Origin: Flavobacterium sp.
Lineage (GTDB): Bacteria > Bacteroidota > Bacteroidia > Flavobacteriales > Flavobacteriaceae
Direction: 5' to 3'
Length of the DNA stretch: 64,000 nt
Assembly (NCBI GenBank): GCA_025351785.1
Contig: JANXVF010000038.1
Span: 1-64,000 of the forward strand
Shown here piece by piece: positions 18,549 through 29,634 of this stretch (the first letter of the stretch is position 1; each line of letters starts with the position of its first letter). A program made the translations under genes and the position numbers. The notes under the pieces were generated by a model, which ran no database searches, was not told where the DNA came from, and saw only the letters and a list, made by a program, of their open reading frames with translations.

Positions 18549-19501
18549 ATCAATTAAAAAAAATTTATTGTGTTACTCCAGTTTATAACGATTGGGAAAG
18601 TTTTTCAATATTGATTCAAGAAATAGAAGCAATAAGCCAAAAAACTTCTGGATATTCTTTTGCAATTATTGCTGTAAATGATGGTTCAACATCAGAATAC
18701 TTTCCTAATAATGATGCTAATAAAATTCCAATTACATTATTAAATTTAAAGATAAATATTGGCCACCAAAGAGCAATTGCTGTTGGACTTCAGTTTGTTT
18801 TTAATGAAATTCAAGATGTTGATTATGTTGTTGTTATGGATAGTGATGGTGAGGACAAACCAGAACACATAAAATTTTTATTAGAAAAAGCAGTAACATT
18901 AGAAAGCAAAAAAATAATTTTTGCACAACGTAAAAAAAGGCAAGAATCGGTAGTATTTAAAACAGGTTATTTCTTTTATAAATATTTGTTTTACTTTTTA
19001 ACAGGACAAAAAATTAATTTCGGAAATTTTAGTATCATACCTTATCGATTATTAGGTAAAGTAGTTCATCAAAATAATATTTGGAATCATTATTCAGGCG
19101 GAATTATTCAATCAAAAATACCTTTTGATAAAGTACTTCTCGATAGAGGCAAACGTTATAAAGGCGTTTCTAAAATGAATTTTAATAGTTTAATTATTCA
19201 CGGATTAAGTTCAATTGCGGTGTATTTTGATTTTTTATCTTTACGAATACTTCGATTTTCATTGTATGGAATTGCTTTATGTTTTGTTTCGGTAATGTAT
19301 ATTTTATTTCAAAAATTATTTACTAACAATGCCATTCCAGGTTGGGCTTCTAGTTTAATATCAATTATTTCTGGAATCATTTTACAATTATTTTCAGTAA
19401 CATTAATAGTTTTATTGTTACAGTTAAGTTCAAGAAAAAATATTAACGCACCCAACTCGAAAATATATTTAGATTTTATAGAAAGTAGTGAAAATGTTTA
19501 A
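18545..19501 (+). CDS. Glycosyltransferase family 2
   Basis: VTPVYNDWESFSILI, VVMDSDGEDKPEHI, two C-terminal TM helices. Confidence 0.9.
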   Translation: MNQLKKIYCVTPVYNDWESFSILIQEIEAISQKTSGYSFAIIAVNDGSTSEYFPNNDANKIPITLLNLKINIGHQRAIAVGLQFVFNEIQDVDYVVVMDSDGEDKPEHIKFLLEKAVTLESKKIIFAQRKKRQESVVFKTGYFFYKYLFYFLTGQKINFGNFSIIPYRLLGKVVHQNNIWNHYSGGIIQSKIPFDKVLLDRGKRYKGVSKMNFNSLIIHGLSSIAVYFDFLSLRILRFSLYGIALCFVSVMYILFQKLFTNNAIPGWASSLISIISGIILQLFSVTLIVLLLQLSSRKNINAPNSKIYLDFIESSENV

Positions 19502-22040
19502 AATTTTACTGTTTAAAAAGCAATTACTTTATTTAATAATTGTTTCAATTTGTTTTCAAATTTGTTATGGTTTTCAAATAATTGTGCCAACAAATATTAA
19601 TTGGTTAATGTCTGCTTATCATGATTGGGGTCAACATTATCTTGGTTGGGCATATTATAGACAAGAACCATGGACATTTCCTTTGGGCGATATAAAGAAT
19701 TTTTATTACCCTGTTGGGACTAATGTTGGTTTTACAGATTCAATACCTTTATTTGCTCTTTTTTTTAAGATTTTTAAAGATTTTCTTCCAGAAAATTTCC
19801 AATACTTAGGACTATGGTTATTTTTATGTCACTTTTTCATATCTTACTATACAATAAAAATCTGTGAACATTTTAATGTTAGTTATTTTTTTAAAATCAT
19901 TGCAGTTATACTTTTAACATTAAATCCAGTTTTAGTTTTTAGAGGATTGCATCCAGCATTGTGTTCTCATTTTTTAATTTTAGCATCATTTTATAATTAT
20001 ATAAAAGTTTCAACACAGCTAAATAGCGATAAAATAAATTACAATCAAGTTGTTATTTTTTTCATAGCAATTACCATAAATCCTTATATAGCTTTAATGA
20101 TTGCTGGATTTAATATAATATTGCCAATAAAAAACTATTTATTTGATCGAAGTATAAGTTTTAAAAAACTAATTTATTTTCCGATAATATCTTTTGGCTC
20201 AGGTTTGCTTTTTTGGATTGTTTTTGGAATGATAAATTTAAAGGAATCAAATACTACAAATTTAGCAGCTGTTGAGAATTTTAGATTATTTAGTTTTAAC
20301 CTTAATTCTTTTTTTAATTCCTATGGCTATTTTTCTAAAATATTACCTGATTTAGGAATGGTAAATGATAAACAATATGAAGGTTTTGGTTATTTTGGAG
20401 TTGGAATGTTATTACTTTTACTTTTGTTGCTTATTTATTTACTTTTTACATATAAAACAATCCCTGTTTTTAAAATTAAAAGTAAATATTATCCGCTTTT
20501 AATACTTTGTTTAGGATTATTTATTTTCTCAATGTCAAATCAAATAAGTTTTGGTAAAAAGATTCTTTTTGAATATCCAATTCCAAATAGTATTGAAAGA
20601 TTAGGATTTATTTTTAGAGCCAGTGGAAGATTTGTTTGGCCTTTTTATTATTTAGTTTTTATATTCTCACTAATTATTTTTACGAAATCAAGAGTTAATA
20701 ATAATATTAAATTAGGGTTAATACTAATAATAACATTATTACAGATATACGACACACAAAATTTATTAACTAAAAATAATTTTAAAAACGTTGTTTATCA
20801 TACTAAATTATCGGATGAAAAACTAATACCGATATTTAAAAATTTTGATCAAATTATTACTTATCCTTGTTTTAATACAAGTTTAATGTATCATTTAGAT
20901 TATCAAGACTTTTGTTTCCTAGCATTAAAAGCAAAAAAACCAATAACCAATGGCTATGTTGCAAGAGATAATCCTAAGGAAACACAAAAATATAAAGACA
21001 CTCTCGTTAGCAAACTTAATAGAGGTGAAATTAAAAACCAATTATTTATTACTACAACAGAAAACTTAGAAGATTTTACAGTTTTGTTAAACAGTAATAA
21101 AGTTTCAATTAAAACTTTAGACAATTTTGTGTATATTTTTTCTAGTCAAAAAAAATTAGACCACTATTTTAATTCAACTATAGAAGAAGAACTAAAGTTG
21201 AAGCAATTAATTGAAAATTTGAAATCGCAAGACAATTATGTAATCGATAACTATCAACCAATCGAAACAAATTCAATTCAATATAATTTTGATAGTTTTA
21301 TTTTTAATAATTCGGTTTTAAGAATAAATGGTTGGGCATGTTTAAAGACAACAAAAAATGCATCAGAAGAAAATACTTTTATGGTTATTTTTAATGATAA
21401 ATCAACTCTTAAAGTGCCAGTAAAAATTGTAAAACGACCAGATGTTACCAAGGCTTTAACAAAAGGAAATTTAGACGACTCAGGTTTTAAAACTATTATT
21501 TTCACAAATGTTTTAGATAAAGGGACTTATAATTTGGGAATTTTAATTATCGATAAAAATGGAAATATGAACTATACTAAAACTGATAAAAAATTGCAAA
21601 TCACAGATTATAAAAAGCCTTTAAAAATTGTTAAGAAAAATTTAAATACTTTTGTTTCAGCAATTGAATCACTAAATCTCGAAAATTTTTTTCCGATAAA
21701 ATCTGAAAATAATAGTGGATTAGTATTTTTGGAAAATACAACAACTAAATCCGAAAAAATATATTTAAAAAAGGGAAATTATAAAATAATTATTGAAGGA
21801 ATAAGTTATCCAGATAAACCTTTAAAAGGAATCAATGCCCATTTTAATATTAAAAACAAAGGCCAAAAAATAGGTGAGTTTTATCTAAATGAAAATTCAA
21901 AAAAACCCAATCCCAACGTTAGTCTTTCATTAAAAAACAATCAAGAAATTCAGCTTGAATTTAGCTTTGACAACGACGTAATGATTGATAAAATAGATAG
22001 AAACGCAAGAATCAATAAAGTAAAAATACTTCCTAATTAG
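19494..22040 (+). CDS. Large multi-TM protein, DUF6311/GT-C-like
   Basis: NINWLMSAYHDWGQHYLGWAYYRQEPWTFPLG... plus multiple TM helices and a soluble C-terminus. Confidence 0.6.
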   Translation: MFKILLFKKQLLYLIIVSICFQICYGFQIIVPTNINWLMSAYHDWGQHYLGWAYYRQEPWTFPLGDIKNFYYPVGTNVGFTDSIPLFALFFKIFKDFLPENFQYLGLWLFLCHFFISYYTIKICEHFNVSYFFKIIAVILLTLNPVLVFRGLHPALCSHFLILASFYNYIKVSTQLNSDKINYNQVVIFFIAITINPYIALMIAGFNIILPIKNYLFDRSISFKKLIYFPIISFGSGLLFWIVFGMINLKESNTTNLAAVENFRLFSFNLNSFFNSYGYFSKILPDLGMVNDKQYEGFGYFGVGMLLLLLLLLIYLLFTYKTIPVFKIKSKYYPLLILCLGLFIFSMSNQISFGKKILFEYPIPNSIERLGFIFRASGRFVWPFYYLVFIFSLIIFTKSRVNNNIKLGLILIITLLQIYDTQNLLTKNNFKNVVYHTKLSDEKLIPIFKNFDQIITYPCFNTSLMYHLDYQDFCFLALKAKKPITNGYVARDNPKETQKYKDTLVSKLNRGEIKNQLFITTTENLEDFTVLLNSNKVSIKTLDNFVYIFSSQKKLDHYFNSTIEEELKLKQLIENLKSQDNYVIDNYQPIETNSIQYNFDSFIFNNSVLRINGWACLKTTKNASEENTFMVIFNDKSTLKVPVKIVKRPDVTKALTKGNLDDSGFKTIIFTNVLDKGTYNLGILIIDKNGNMNYTKTDKKLQITDYKKPLKIVKKNLNTFVSAIESLNLENFFPIKSENNSGLVFLENTTTKSEKIYLKKGNYKIIIEGISYPDKPLKGINAHFNIKNKGQKIGEFYLNENSKKPNPNVSLSLKNNQEIQLEFSFDNDVMIDKIDRNARINKVKILPN

Positions 22041-22049
22041 TATAAATTA

Positions 22050-23108
22050 ATGACTTTCTATTTAAGCAATAAGATTAAAAAACTTTCTTTTGTGGCTATT
22101 ATAATGGTAGTTTTTTTACATGCTTATAATCTTGATACAAAACAAGGTGGATTTATTTTGCATTTTGAAAAAGGTAGCAACTGGTTTCTCCAAAATTATA
22201 TTTCTAATGGTATAACTAGAATTGCAGTACCTCTTTTTTTCTTTATATCAGGCTTCCTTTTTTTTATAGATATAAACAATGATTTAGTAAATTTTACTTA
22301 TAAAATAAAAAAAAGAATTAAGACGCTGGTTGTTCCTTATTTTTTTTGGGTGTTATTTGGGATTCTAATTTACTTCTTATTACAGAGTTTCCCTCAAAGC
22401 AAAATGTTTTTCACAAAAAAATTAATAATTAATTATAATAGTTTAGATTGGTTAAAAGCAATATTTGTCAATTTAATACCTTATCAATTTTGGTTTATTA
22501 GAGACTTAATCGTTATTACATTTTTGTCACCATTTATTTATTTTTTAATAAGAAAATTAAAACTTATTTATATAATAGTAGTTGCTGGGTTTTGGCTTTT
22601 CAATCAAGATACAGTTTTTTTAACAAGCGAAGCCCTTTTGTTTTTTTCATTAGGAGCTTGTTTTTCAATCAATAAACCAGAATTCCTTGAAATGAAATGG
22701 TTAAATTATAAATGGTATTTTTTATTTTTATTTTGGCAATTACTAATTACTATCAAAACAATAGTTCTTTTTAATGATGGATTAGAAATTATAGTTAATC
22801 TACTTCATAAATTATCTATAATAATTGGATTAATTAGTTTTTGGATGATTTATGACACGCTTTTCGGTCTAAAAGAAATAAAACAATATAAAATTTTCGA
22901 ACTCTCATTTTTCATTTTTGCCTTTCATGAGCCATTTTTAACTATTATGAAAAAAGCCCTGTTTTTTATTTTAGGCAAAACAGAAGTGCACTATTTAATT
23001 ATATATTTTAGCGCTCCAATCATTAGCATTATTCTTAGTTTATTTTCCGCGGTTGTGCTTAAAAAATATTTAAATCATTTATATTCGGTAATAACAGGTA
23101 ATAGATAG
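22050..23108 (+). CDS. Acyltransferase family 3 membrane protein
   Basis: About ten hydrophobic segments, VFLHAYNLD, RIAVPLFFFISGFLFF, QFWFIRDLIVI. Confidence 0.85.
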   Translation: MTFYLSNKIKKLSFVAIIMVVFLHAYNLDTKQGGFILHFEKGSNWFLQNYISNGITRIAVPLFFFISGFLFFIDINNDLVNFTYKIKKRIKTLVVPYFFWVLFGILIYFLLQSFPQSKMFFTKKLIINYNSLDWLKAIFVNLIPYQFWFIRDLIVITFLSPFIYFLIRKLKLIYIIVVAGFWLFNQDTVFLTSEALLFFSLGACFSINKPEFLEMKWLNYKWYFLFLFWQLLITIKTIVLFNDGLEIIVNLLHKLSIIIGLISFWMIYDTLFGLKEIKQYKIFELSFFIFAFHEPFLTIMKKALFFILGKTEVHYLIIYFSAPIISIILSLFSAVVLKKYLNHLYSVITGNR

Positions 23109-23150
23109 TTTAAATTTTCAAACAAATTTCTAATATTTAAAAAAAAAGTA

Positions 23151-23158
23151 TAATTTTG
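23151..23158 (+). promoter_or_regulatory. -7 element TAATTTTG
   Basis: TAnnTTTG 19 nt before ATG 23178. Confidence 0.55.
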
Positions 23159-23177
23159 CAAAAAATAATCAAAAAAA

Positions 23178-23735
23178 ATGAAAGCAAAAAAAATTCTATT
23201 AATTGTACTATTAGGCATCACACTTTTTTCTTGTAAAAATGATTCTAAAGAAGCAACATCAGAGGGAACAGATACAAAAAAAGAAGAAGTAAAAACAAAT
23301 CAAATTAAAATAACCATGAATGCTTTGGTTTTAAAAGACGATAGTTTTCAAGTTTATTATAGAGATACCGACAGCCCAGAACCTTTTGACGAAAAAAAAT
23401 CGCTATATGCTGTTTTTAAAGGAAGTCCTACTGCACAAGATATAGTTTTTGCCCTACCTGAAGACGAATTGCCAAGTTATTTCAGACTTGATTACGGTAT
23501 TAACAAAGAACAATCAGAAATTATTATCAATAATATTAAAATAGAATATCTAGGAAAATCATTTGTTATTAATAAAAATGAAATAGCAAATTACATAAGT
23601 TTTAACCCAGGAACTTTAAAATTTAACAAAGAAAAAGGCAGTATAACTCCATTTGTTTCTAAAGATGGAACATACGATCCAATGTCTTTTACAGCTGTTG
23701 GATTACACGATAAAATTCAAACCCTGATAAAATAA
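23178..23735 (+). CDS. Hypothetical lipoprotein
   Basis: Lipobox LLGITLFSCKND. Confidence 0.7.
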   Translation: MKAKKILLIVLLGITLFSCKNDSKEATSEGTDTKKEEVKTNQIKITMNALVLKDDSFQVYYRDTDSPEPFDEKKSLYAVFKGSPTAQDIVFALPEDELPSYFRLDYGINKEQSEIIINNIKIEYLGKSFVINKNEIANYISFNPGTLKFNKEKGSITPFVSKDGTYDPMSFTAVGLHDKIQTLIK

Positions 23736-23756
23736 AATTAAAATAAACTTACATAA

Positions 23757-23786
23757 AAACCATCTAATTCAGATGGTTTTTTATTT
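23757..23786 (+). terminator. Intrinsic terminator
   Basis: AAACCATCTAATTCAGATGGTTTTTTATTTTTT stem followed by T-run. Confidence 0.8.
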
Positions 23787-23845
23787 TTTATATCCACATT
23801 ATTATTATTAAATCCTTTTTTATATTTGCATTAAAATAATACAAC

Positions 23846-25117
23846 TTGTTTAATACCCTTTTTCAAAAGATTTTTCAAAGTAAAACCATAAAAGATTTTC
23901 TAATTTATGGTGTTGGTCAAGGAATAAATATTTTAAGTCCGCTATTAATTACACCGTACTTAATTTATACTTGTGGGCTAGAAAAACTTGGTGTAATTGC
24001 AATAGGACAATCCTTAGCTTATATTTTAATAGTAATTGTAGATTATAGCTCTTTTATAATCGGAGTGAAAGAAACCGCAATTAATAGAGATAATACAAAG
24101 GTTTTAGAAAGCACTTTTGTAACAAATTATACAGCAAAACTATTTTTAGTAATAATTGTGCTATTTTTTATTCTAATGCTTGTTTCCTTTGTTCCTTATT
24201 TTAAATCAATTGGCATAATGATCATTTATAGTGTTGCTATAATTATTGGTCAATCCATAAATCCAACTTGGTTCTTACAAGGAATTGAAAATTTTAAATG
24301 GATAACAACAATCAATGTTTTAGCAAAAATCATCTATTTTATAGGTGTTTTTCTTTGTATAAGTTCTGTTAACGACTACATTTATGCCAATTTATGGTTG
24401 GGTTTAGGAACTATTATTGCTAATGCAATCGGATTTATTTGGATTGTAAAAACATATAACTTTTCTTTTAATACCATAAATAAACAAGAAGTTATAAAAT
24501 TATTAAAACGCGATTTTACTTTTTGTATCTCACAATTGTTTTTTGCTATCAGAAATTATTCTTCAGTAATTATAATTAGTTTTTTTGCTGGCGATCTTAT
24601 CGCTGGAAAATTTAAAGTTATCGAACAAATCATTAATTTTTTTAGAACCTATTTGCAATTGTTTTTTAAATTTTCATACAGTTATGTATGCTTTGCAATC
24701 GATAAAAGTATAAATTCAGGATTGCTTTTATGGAAAAAATTTAACGGATTCAATTTAATTTTCACTAGTATTTTATTGATAATTGTTGGCGTTTTTTCTT
24801 TCTGGATTCTGAAGTTTTTTAGAGTAGAAGCAAATCATATAAAGCAATTGGAAATTTATTTGCATATTGCACTATTAATTCCTTTTTTGATAGGATTTAC
24901 ATTGCCATTAGAACAGTTAATTTTTAGTCTTAACAAAAACAAACAATACATAAGAACAACTATAATAATGACTTGTTTTAATATTGTAACAATGTCATTA
25001 GTAATGAAGTTTTACGGATTAAAAGAAGCTTTTATCATATTAATTTTAACCGAAGCTATTTTAATAGTAATCTATTTAATAGTATTAAAGCATTATTTTT
25101 CAAAAGAAATAAGATAA
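23846..25117 (+). CDS. Polysaccharide flippase (Wzx, PST family)
   Basis: 12-14 TM profile, DFLIYGVGQGINILSPLLITPYLIYTCG; TATATTTG promoter element at 23821-23828 upstream of TTG start. Confidence 0.85.
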   Translation: MFNTLFQKIFQSKTIKDFLIYGVGQGINILSPLLITPYLIYTCGLEKLGVIAIGQSLAYILIVIVDYSSFIIGVKETAINRDNTKVLESTFVTNYTAKLFLVIIVLFFILMLVSFVPYFKSIGIMIIYSVAIIIGQSINPTWFLQGIENFKWITTINVLAKIIYFIGVFLCISSVNDYIYANLWLGLGTIIANAIGFIWIVKTYNFSFNTINKQEVIKLLKRDFTFCISQLFFAIRNYSSVIIISFFAGDLIAGKFKVIEQIINFFRTYLQLFFKFSYSYVCFAIDKSINSGLLLWKKFNGFNLIFTSILLIIVGVFSFWILKFFRVEANHIKQLEIYLHIALLIPFLIGFTLPLEQLIFSLNKNKQYIRTTIIMTCFNIVTMSLVMKFYGLKEAFIILILTEAILIVIYLIVLKHYFSKEIR

Positions 25118-25118
25118 T

Positions 25119-26033
25119 ATGATCGATTATATAAAATATTTATACAAAAAGTTGTATCAAAAGTTTAATTACGAAACACATAAAACAGCACTATTAAATG
25201 GTAAAATTTTAGCCAACATAAATAGTAAAAAAGAAAAAATAGAATCGTTAGATGAGGTTGAATTTCAGGTTTTTTCGCAACGTGGTGAAGATGGTATAAT
25301 TCAATATATAATTAGTAAAATTGAAATCCCAAATAAAATCTTTATAGAATTTGGCGTAGAAACATATACCGAATCGAATACACGCTATTTATTAATCAAT
25401 AATAATTGGTCAGGTTTGGTTCTTGACGGAAGTGAAAAAAATATAAATTTTATAAAAAAAGATTTTATTTATTGGAAATACGATATAGTGGCTAAGCAAA
25501 CATTTATTACAAAAGATAATATCAATCAATTAATTAGCGATTATACTAAAACAGAAGATATTGGCTTGTTAAGTGTTGATATAGATGGTAATGATTATTG
25601 GATTTGGGATGAAATAAATGTGATAAAACCTCGTATTGTTATTTGCGAATACAATTCTGCTTTTGGCTATACCAAAAAACTTACAGTTCCATATAAATCA
25701 GATTTTGTTCGAGGCAAAGCGCACTTTTCAGAATTGTATTTTGGAGCTTCATTAGGCGCATTCTGTCATTTAGCGGAACAAAAAGGATATGATTTTATAG
25801 GAACTACATCTGCAGGGATAAACGCTTATTTTGTTAGAAAAGATTTGTCATCACCATTTAAAATTTATTCTGCAAAAAATGGATATAATGAATCCGACAA
25901 CAGAGACTCTAAAAATGAAAAGGGAGAATTAACCTTTTTAAGACATAATGAAAGATTAAAAGTGATACAAGATTTAGACATTTTTGATATCGAAACCAAT
26001 TCAACAACTAAAATTAAAAATACATTGCTTTAA
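25119..26033 (+). CDS. FkbM-like / SAM-methyltransferase-like hypothetical protein
   Basis: FSQRGEDGIIQYI, KIFIEFGVETYTESNTRYLLINNNWSGLVLDGS, LLSVDIDGNDYWIW. Confidence 0.55.
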   Translation: MIDYIKYLYKKLYQKFNYETHKTALLNGKILANINSKKEKIESLDEVEFQVFSQRGEDGIIQYIISKIEIPNKIFIEFGVETYTESNTRYLLINNNWSGLVLDGSEKNINFIKKDFIYWKYDIVAKQTFITKDNINQLISDYTKTEDIGLLSVDIDGNDYWIWDEINVIKPRIVICEYNSAFGYTKKLTVPYKSDFVRGKAHFSELYFGASLGAFCHLAEQKGYDFIGTTSAGINAYFVRKDLSSPFKIYSAKNGYNESDNRDSKNEKGELTFLRHNERLKVIQDLDIFDIETNSTTKIKNTLL

Positions 26034-26053
26034 ATTTTATTTGTACTTAAAAA

Positions 26054-27310
26054 ATGAAATTAAATACACAAGGATTATCATATCAGTTATTGCTGCTTGC
26101 CTGTATAGTAGTGTCTTTGTTTCCAGTTTATGAATTAACTTTTTTAGTATGGTTAATCACACTTTTAATTACGGTAAAACAGAACTATTCAATTACTATT
26201 TTTAAATATGTTAGTATTTTTTTAGTCATATTATGTATTGCCACATTTTCTTCCTTTTTTAATAAATTTCAACTTTTCCCTTTTATAAGAGATTTTACAT
26301 ATATAGTAAAACCAATTTTAGGACTTTTAGTAGGGTATCAATTATGTCGTTTTAATAGTAAAACCGCTTTTAAAGCTTTAATTTATGTTGGCCTTTTAAT
26401 TGCATTAATGCATCTTGTTATTGTATTTATAGCTTTTTTAAAGTACCAATCGTTACAGTTAAATTTGTTACGACAAGAAGGAGGCTATTTTAGCGATTAT
26501 GAAATTTACATAATAATTCTGCTTTTATTCAAAACTAAATTCAATATCGATATAACTAAAAATCGCGCTCGATTGATACTATTAATTGTAAGTTTTTCTA
26601 GTTTTTTATATATGGCTAGAACCAACATGATTCAATTAATAATCTTGATTATCGCACTTAAAGGATATTTTGCAATTACTAAAAAAGCCTTAATAATTTT
26701 ATTCTCAATTGCAGTAACTGTCGTTGTTGGGTATTTTACGATTGTTTATTTTAATCCTCAAAGAGGCGGAAAAGGGTTAGAAGCTTTTTTTTATAAGATA
26801 AAAATTGCTCCCGAAGAAGCTTTTAAAACCCATATAAACAAAGAAGACTGGAAAGATTTTAATGATAATTACCGCTCATTTGAAAACATCATAACCGTAA
26901 AACAAGTGTCAAGCAAAGGAGTTGGAACGGTCATTATTGGTGAAGGATTAGGATCGACTTTAAATCTTGGAGTAAGAATGCTTTCAAATGACGGACAATT
27001 TGTTCAAAACATTCCAATTGTACATAACGGATTTATGACTGTATTTTTAAAATCAGGAATTATAGGCGTCCTTTTTAGTTTATTTTTTATTATTATCTTG
27101 TTTAGACAAAAAAAATCAGATTTCGAATCGGTTAAAAATATAAATTTTTTATTAGTAGGAACTAGTGTTTTTTTAATAGTTTCGAACTGGGTGTTTTTAG
27201 GATTGTATCTAAAACTCGATAATAAATCAATTATTATTGGATTTTTAATAGCTTTAAAAGAAGTGCTTATTAGAGAAAATAACAAACATATTGCTATTGA
27301 AAATGAATAA
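26054..27310 (+). CDS. O-antigen polymerase/ligase-like membrane protein
   Basis: About 10 TM helices, extracytoplasmic loop, VHNGFMTVFLKSGIIGVLFSL (Wzy/WaaL-type). Confidence 0.7.
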   Translation: MKLNTQGLSYQLLLLACIVVSLFPVYELTFLVWLITLLITVKQNYSITIFKYVSIFLVILCIATFSSFFNKFQLFPFIRDFTYIVKPILGLLVGYQLCRFNSKTAFKALIYVGLLIALMHLVIVFIAFLKYQSLQLNLLRQEGGYFSDYEIYIIILLLFKTKFNIDITKNRARLILLIVSFSSFLYMARTNMIQLIILIIALKGYFAITKKALIILFSIAVTVVVGYFTIVYFNPQRGGKGLEAFFYKIKIAPEEAFKTHINKEDWKDFNDNYRSFENIITVKQVSSKGVGTVIIGEGLGSTLNLGVRMLSNDGQFVQNIPIVHNGFMTVFLKSGIIGVLFSLFFIIILFRQKKSDFESVKNINFLLVGTSVFLIVSNWVFLGLYLKLDNKSIIIGFLIALKEVLIRENNKHIAIENE

Positions 27311-28403
27311 GGATAAAATGAATATTCTGGTCGATTGTCATGTTTTTGATGGGAGCTTTCAAGGCACAACAACCTATTTGAAAGGCATTTATCTTGAAAT
27401 GATAAAAGATAAAAAATTCAATTTTTTTTTTGCAGCAAATACTATAGAAATTGTAAAAAACATTTTTGGCGAACATGATAATGTATATTATTTAAAATAC
27501 AAATCCAACAATAAATTTTACAGATTATTAATTGATATTCCTAAACTAATAAAACAAAACAAAATTGATTACGCACACTTTCAGTACATAGTGCCACCAA
27601 TAAAAAAATGCAACTATATTGTTACAATACACGATATTTTGTTTTTAGATTTTCCTCAATATTTTCCGTTAAGTTACCGATTTAAAAATAAACTGCTTTT
27701 TAAATGGAGTGCCAAACGATCTGAAATTGTTCTAACGGTTTCCGAGTTTTCTAAAAAACAAATCCAAAAACATTTCAAAATACAGGAAATCGAAATCACG
27801 CCTAATGCAGTTGACCCAGTATATTTTGAACCGTATAACAAATCCGAAATAAAAAAACAGCTAGAAGACCAATACAAGCTAAATAAATATTGGATCTATG
27901 TAAGCCGATGGGAACCCAGAAAAAATCATTTTACATTACTCGAAGTATTTGTAGAAAATAAATTTTATAACGATTTTTCACTAGTTTTTGTTGGAGACAA
28001 AGCAATCAAAAATAAAAAGTACAACGATTATTATGCTAATTTATCTCAAGATATAAAATTGAAGATAATCACACTAAATAAAGTCGATTTTCAACAGCTT
28101 CTTCTACTTTTACGAGGTGCAGATTTAGCGGTTTATCCTTCATTTGCCGAAGGATTTGGTATTCCTCCAATAGAAGCTATCGCTGCCAAAATACCATCAG
28201 TTTTTTCTAACACAACCGCAATGGCCGATTTTGATTTCAGTAAAGAAAATGGTTTTAATCCATATGATAAACAAGACATTCTGAGAGTTATCAACAAAGC
28301 ATTATCTGAAGAAATCAATCTTTCAAATATCGAAAAATTAGTTGCAAAGTACAATTGGAAAATAGCTGCATCTGTTATAAAAGATAGATTAAAAATGTTT
28401 TAA
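27303..28403 (+). CDS. Glycosyltransferase family 1/4
   Basis: VSRWEPRKNHFTLL, LAVYPSFAEGFGIPPIEAIAAKIPSV; ATG 27303 preferred to TTG 27291. Confidence 0.9.
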   Translation: MNKDKMNILVDCHVFDGSFQGTTTYLKGIYLEMIKDKKFNFFFAANTIEIVKNIFGEHDNVYYLKYKSNNKFYRLLIDIPKLIKQNKIDYAHFQYIVPPIKKCNYIVTIHDILFLDFPQYFPLSYRFKNKLLFKWSAKRSEIVLTVSEFSKKQIQKHFKIQEIEITPNAVDPVYFEPYNKSEIKKQLEDQYKLNKYWIYVSRWEPRKNHFTLLEVFVENKFYNDFSLVFVGDKAIKNKKYNDYYANLSQDIKLKIITLNKVDFQQLLLLLRGADLAVYPSFAEGFGIPPIEAIAAKIPSVFSNTTAMADFDFSKENGFNPYDKQDILRVINKALSEEINLSNIEKLVAKYNWKIAASVIKDRLKMF

Positions 28404-28505
28404 ATATAAATTTAACACATTTTCAAAATTTCATTGCTTTTAACCTTAACTGCCAGCCAAATTAGTATATCCAAAACTCTTTTTTTAAATAATTCTAAAA
28501 TTACC

Positions 28506-28513
28506 TACTTTTG
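28506..28513 (+). promoter_or_regulatory. -7 element TACTTTTG
   Basis: TAnnTTTG 23 nt upstream of ATG 28537. Confidence 0.55.
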
Positions 28514-28536
28514 CAATCCACACAGAAAAAAATTGC

Positions 28537-29634
28537 ATGAAAATAGCCATTCTAGGAACACGAGGAATACCTAACCACTATGGCGGTTTTGAACAATTTG
28601 CAGAATATTTTTCTGTGTTTTTAGCCGAAAAAAAGCACGAAGTATACGTATACAATTCCCACAATCATCCCTATAAAGAGAAAACGTTCAAAGGCGTAAA
28701 GATTATTCATAAATACGATCCAGAAAATAAAATAGGAACTGCCGGTCAATTTATTTATGATTTAAATTGCATTTTAGATATTCGAAAGCAAAACTTCGAT
28801 ATTATTTTGCAATTGGGTTACACAAGTAGTTCGGTTTGGTATTTTTTATTGCCTAAAAAACCAATCGTAATTACAAATATGGATGGTTTAGAATGGAAAA
28901 GATCTAAATATGCAAAAGTGGTTCAAAAAGGACTCTTATTTGCCGAAAAGTTAGCAGTAAAAAGCAGCGATTATTTAGTATCAGATTCAATCGGAATTCA
29001 AAAATATCTTAAACAAAAATATGATAAAGAATCAACCTATATTGCTTATGGTGCTTCGTTATTTACCAATCCAAATGAGCAATTAATTACTCAATATAAT
29101 GTTGAAAAATACCAATTCAACATGATTTTAGCTCGTTTAGAACCCGAAAATAATATCGAAACCATTTTGGATGGCGTTGTTTTAAGTCAAGATAATACGC
29201 CAATGATTGTCATTGGAAATCACAATACCAAATTCGGAAACTATTTAAAACAAAAATTCAAAACTACAACAACAATTCGTTTTTTAGGCGCCATTTATAA
29301 CATAGAACATTTAGATAATCTAAGGTATTTTTCTAATTTATATTTTCACGGACATTCAGTTGGCGGAACCAATCCTTCTTTGCTCGAAGCAATGGCTTCT
29401 CAAGCCCTAATTATTGCTCATAACAATGAGTTTAATAGTGCCATTTTAAAAGAAAATGCTTATTATTTTTCAAATTCAGAAGAAGTAAGAAAAATAATCG
29501 CAGAAATAAAAAAAAATAATAACTTGCAATTTATTCAAAACAACTTCAATGCTGTTGCAAACGAATACAATTGGAATACAATAAATGGTAAATATTTACA
29601 ACTTTTTGAAAATTGCATTGTTAAAAAAAATTGA
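28537..29634 (+). CDS. DUF1972 glycosyltransferase (rhamnosyltransferase-like)
   Basis: MKIAILGTRGIPNHYGGFEQFAEYFS, GTNPSLLEAMASQALIIAHNNEFN. Confidence 0.9.
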   Translation: MKIAILGTRGIPNHYGGFEQFAEYFSVFLAEKKHEVYVYNSHNHPYKEKTFKGVKIIHKYDPENKIGTAGQFIYDLNCILDIRKQNFDIILQLGYTSSSVWYFLLPKKPIVITNMDGLEWKRSKYAKVVQKGLLFAEKLAVKSSDYLVSDSIGIQKYLKQKYDKESTYIAYGASLFTNPNEQLITQYNVEKYQFNMILARLEPENNIETILDGVVLSQDNTPMIVIGNHNTKFGNYLKQKFKTTTTIRFLGAIYNIEHLDNLRYFSNLYFHGHSVGGTNPSLLEAMASQALIIAHNNEFNSAILKENAYYFSNSEEVRKIIAEIKKNNNLQFIQNNFNAVANEYNWNTINGKYLQLFENCIVKKN

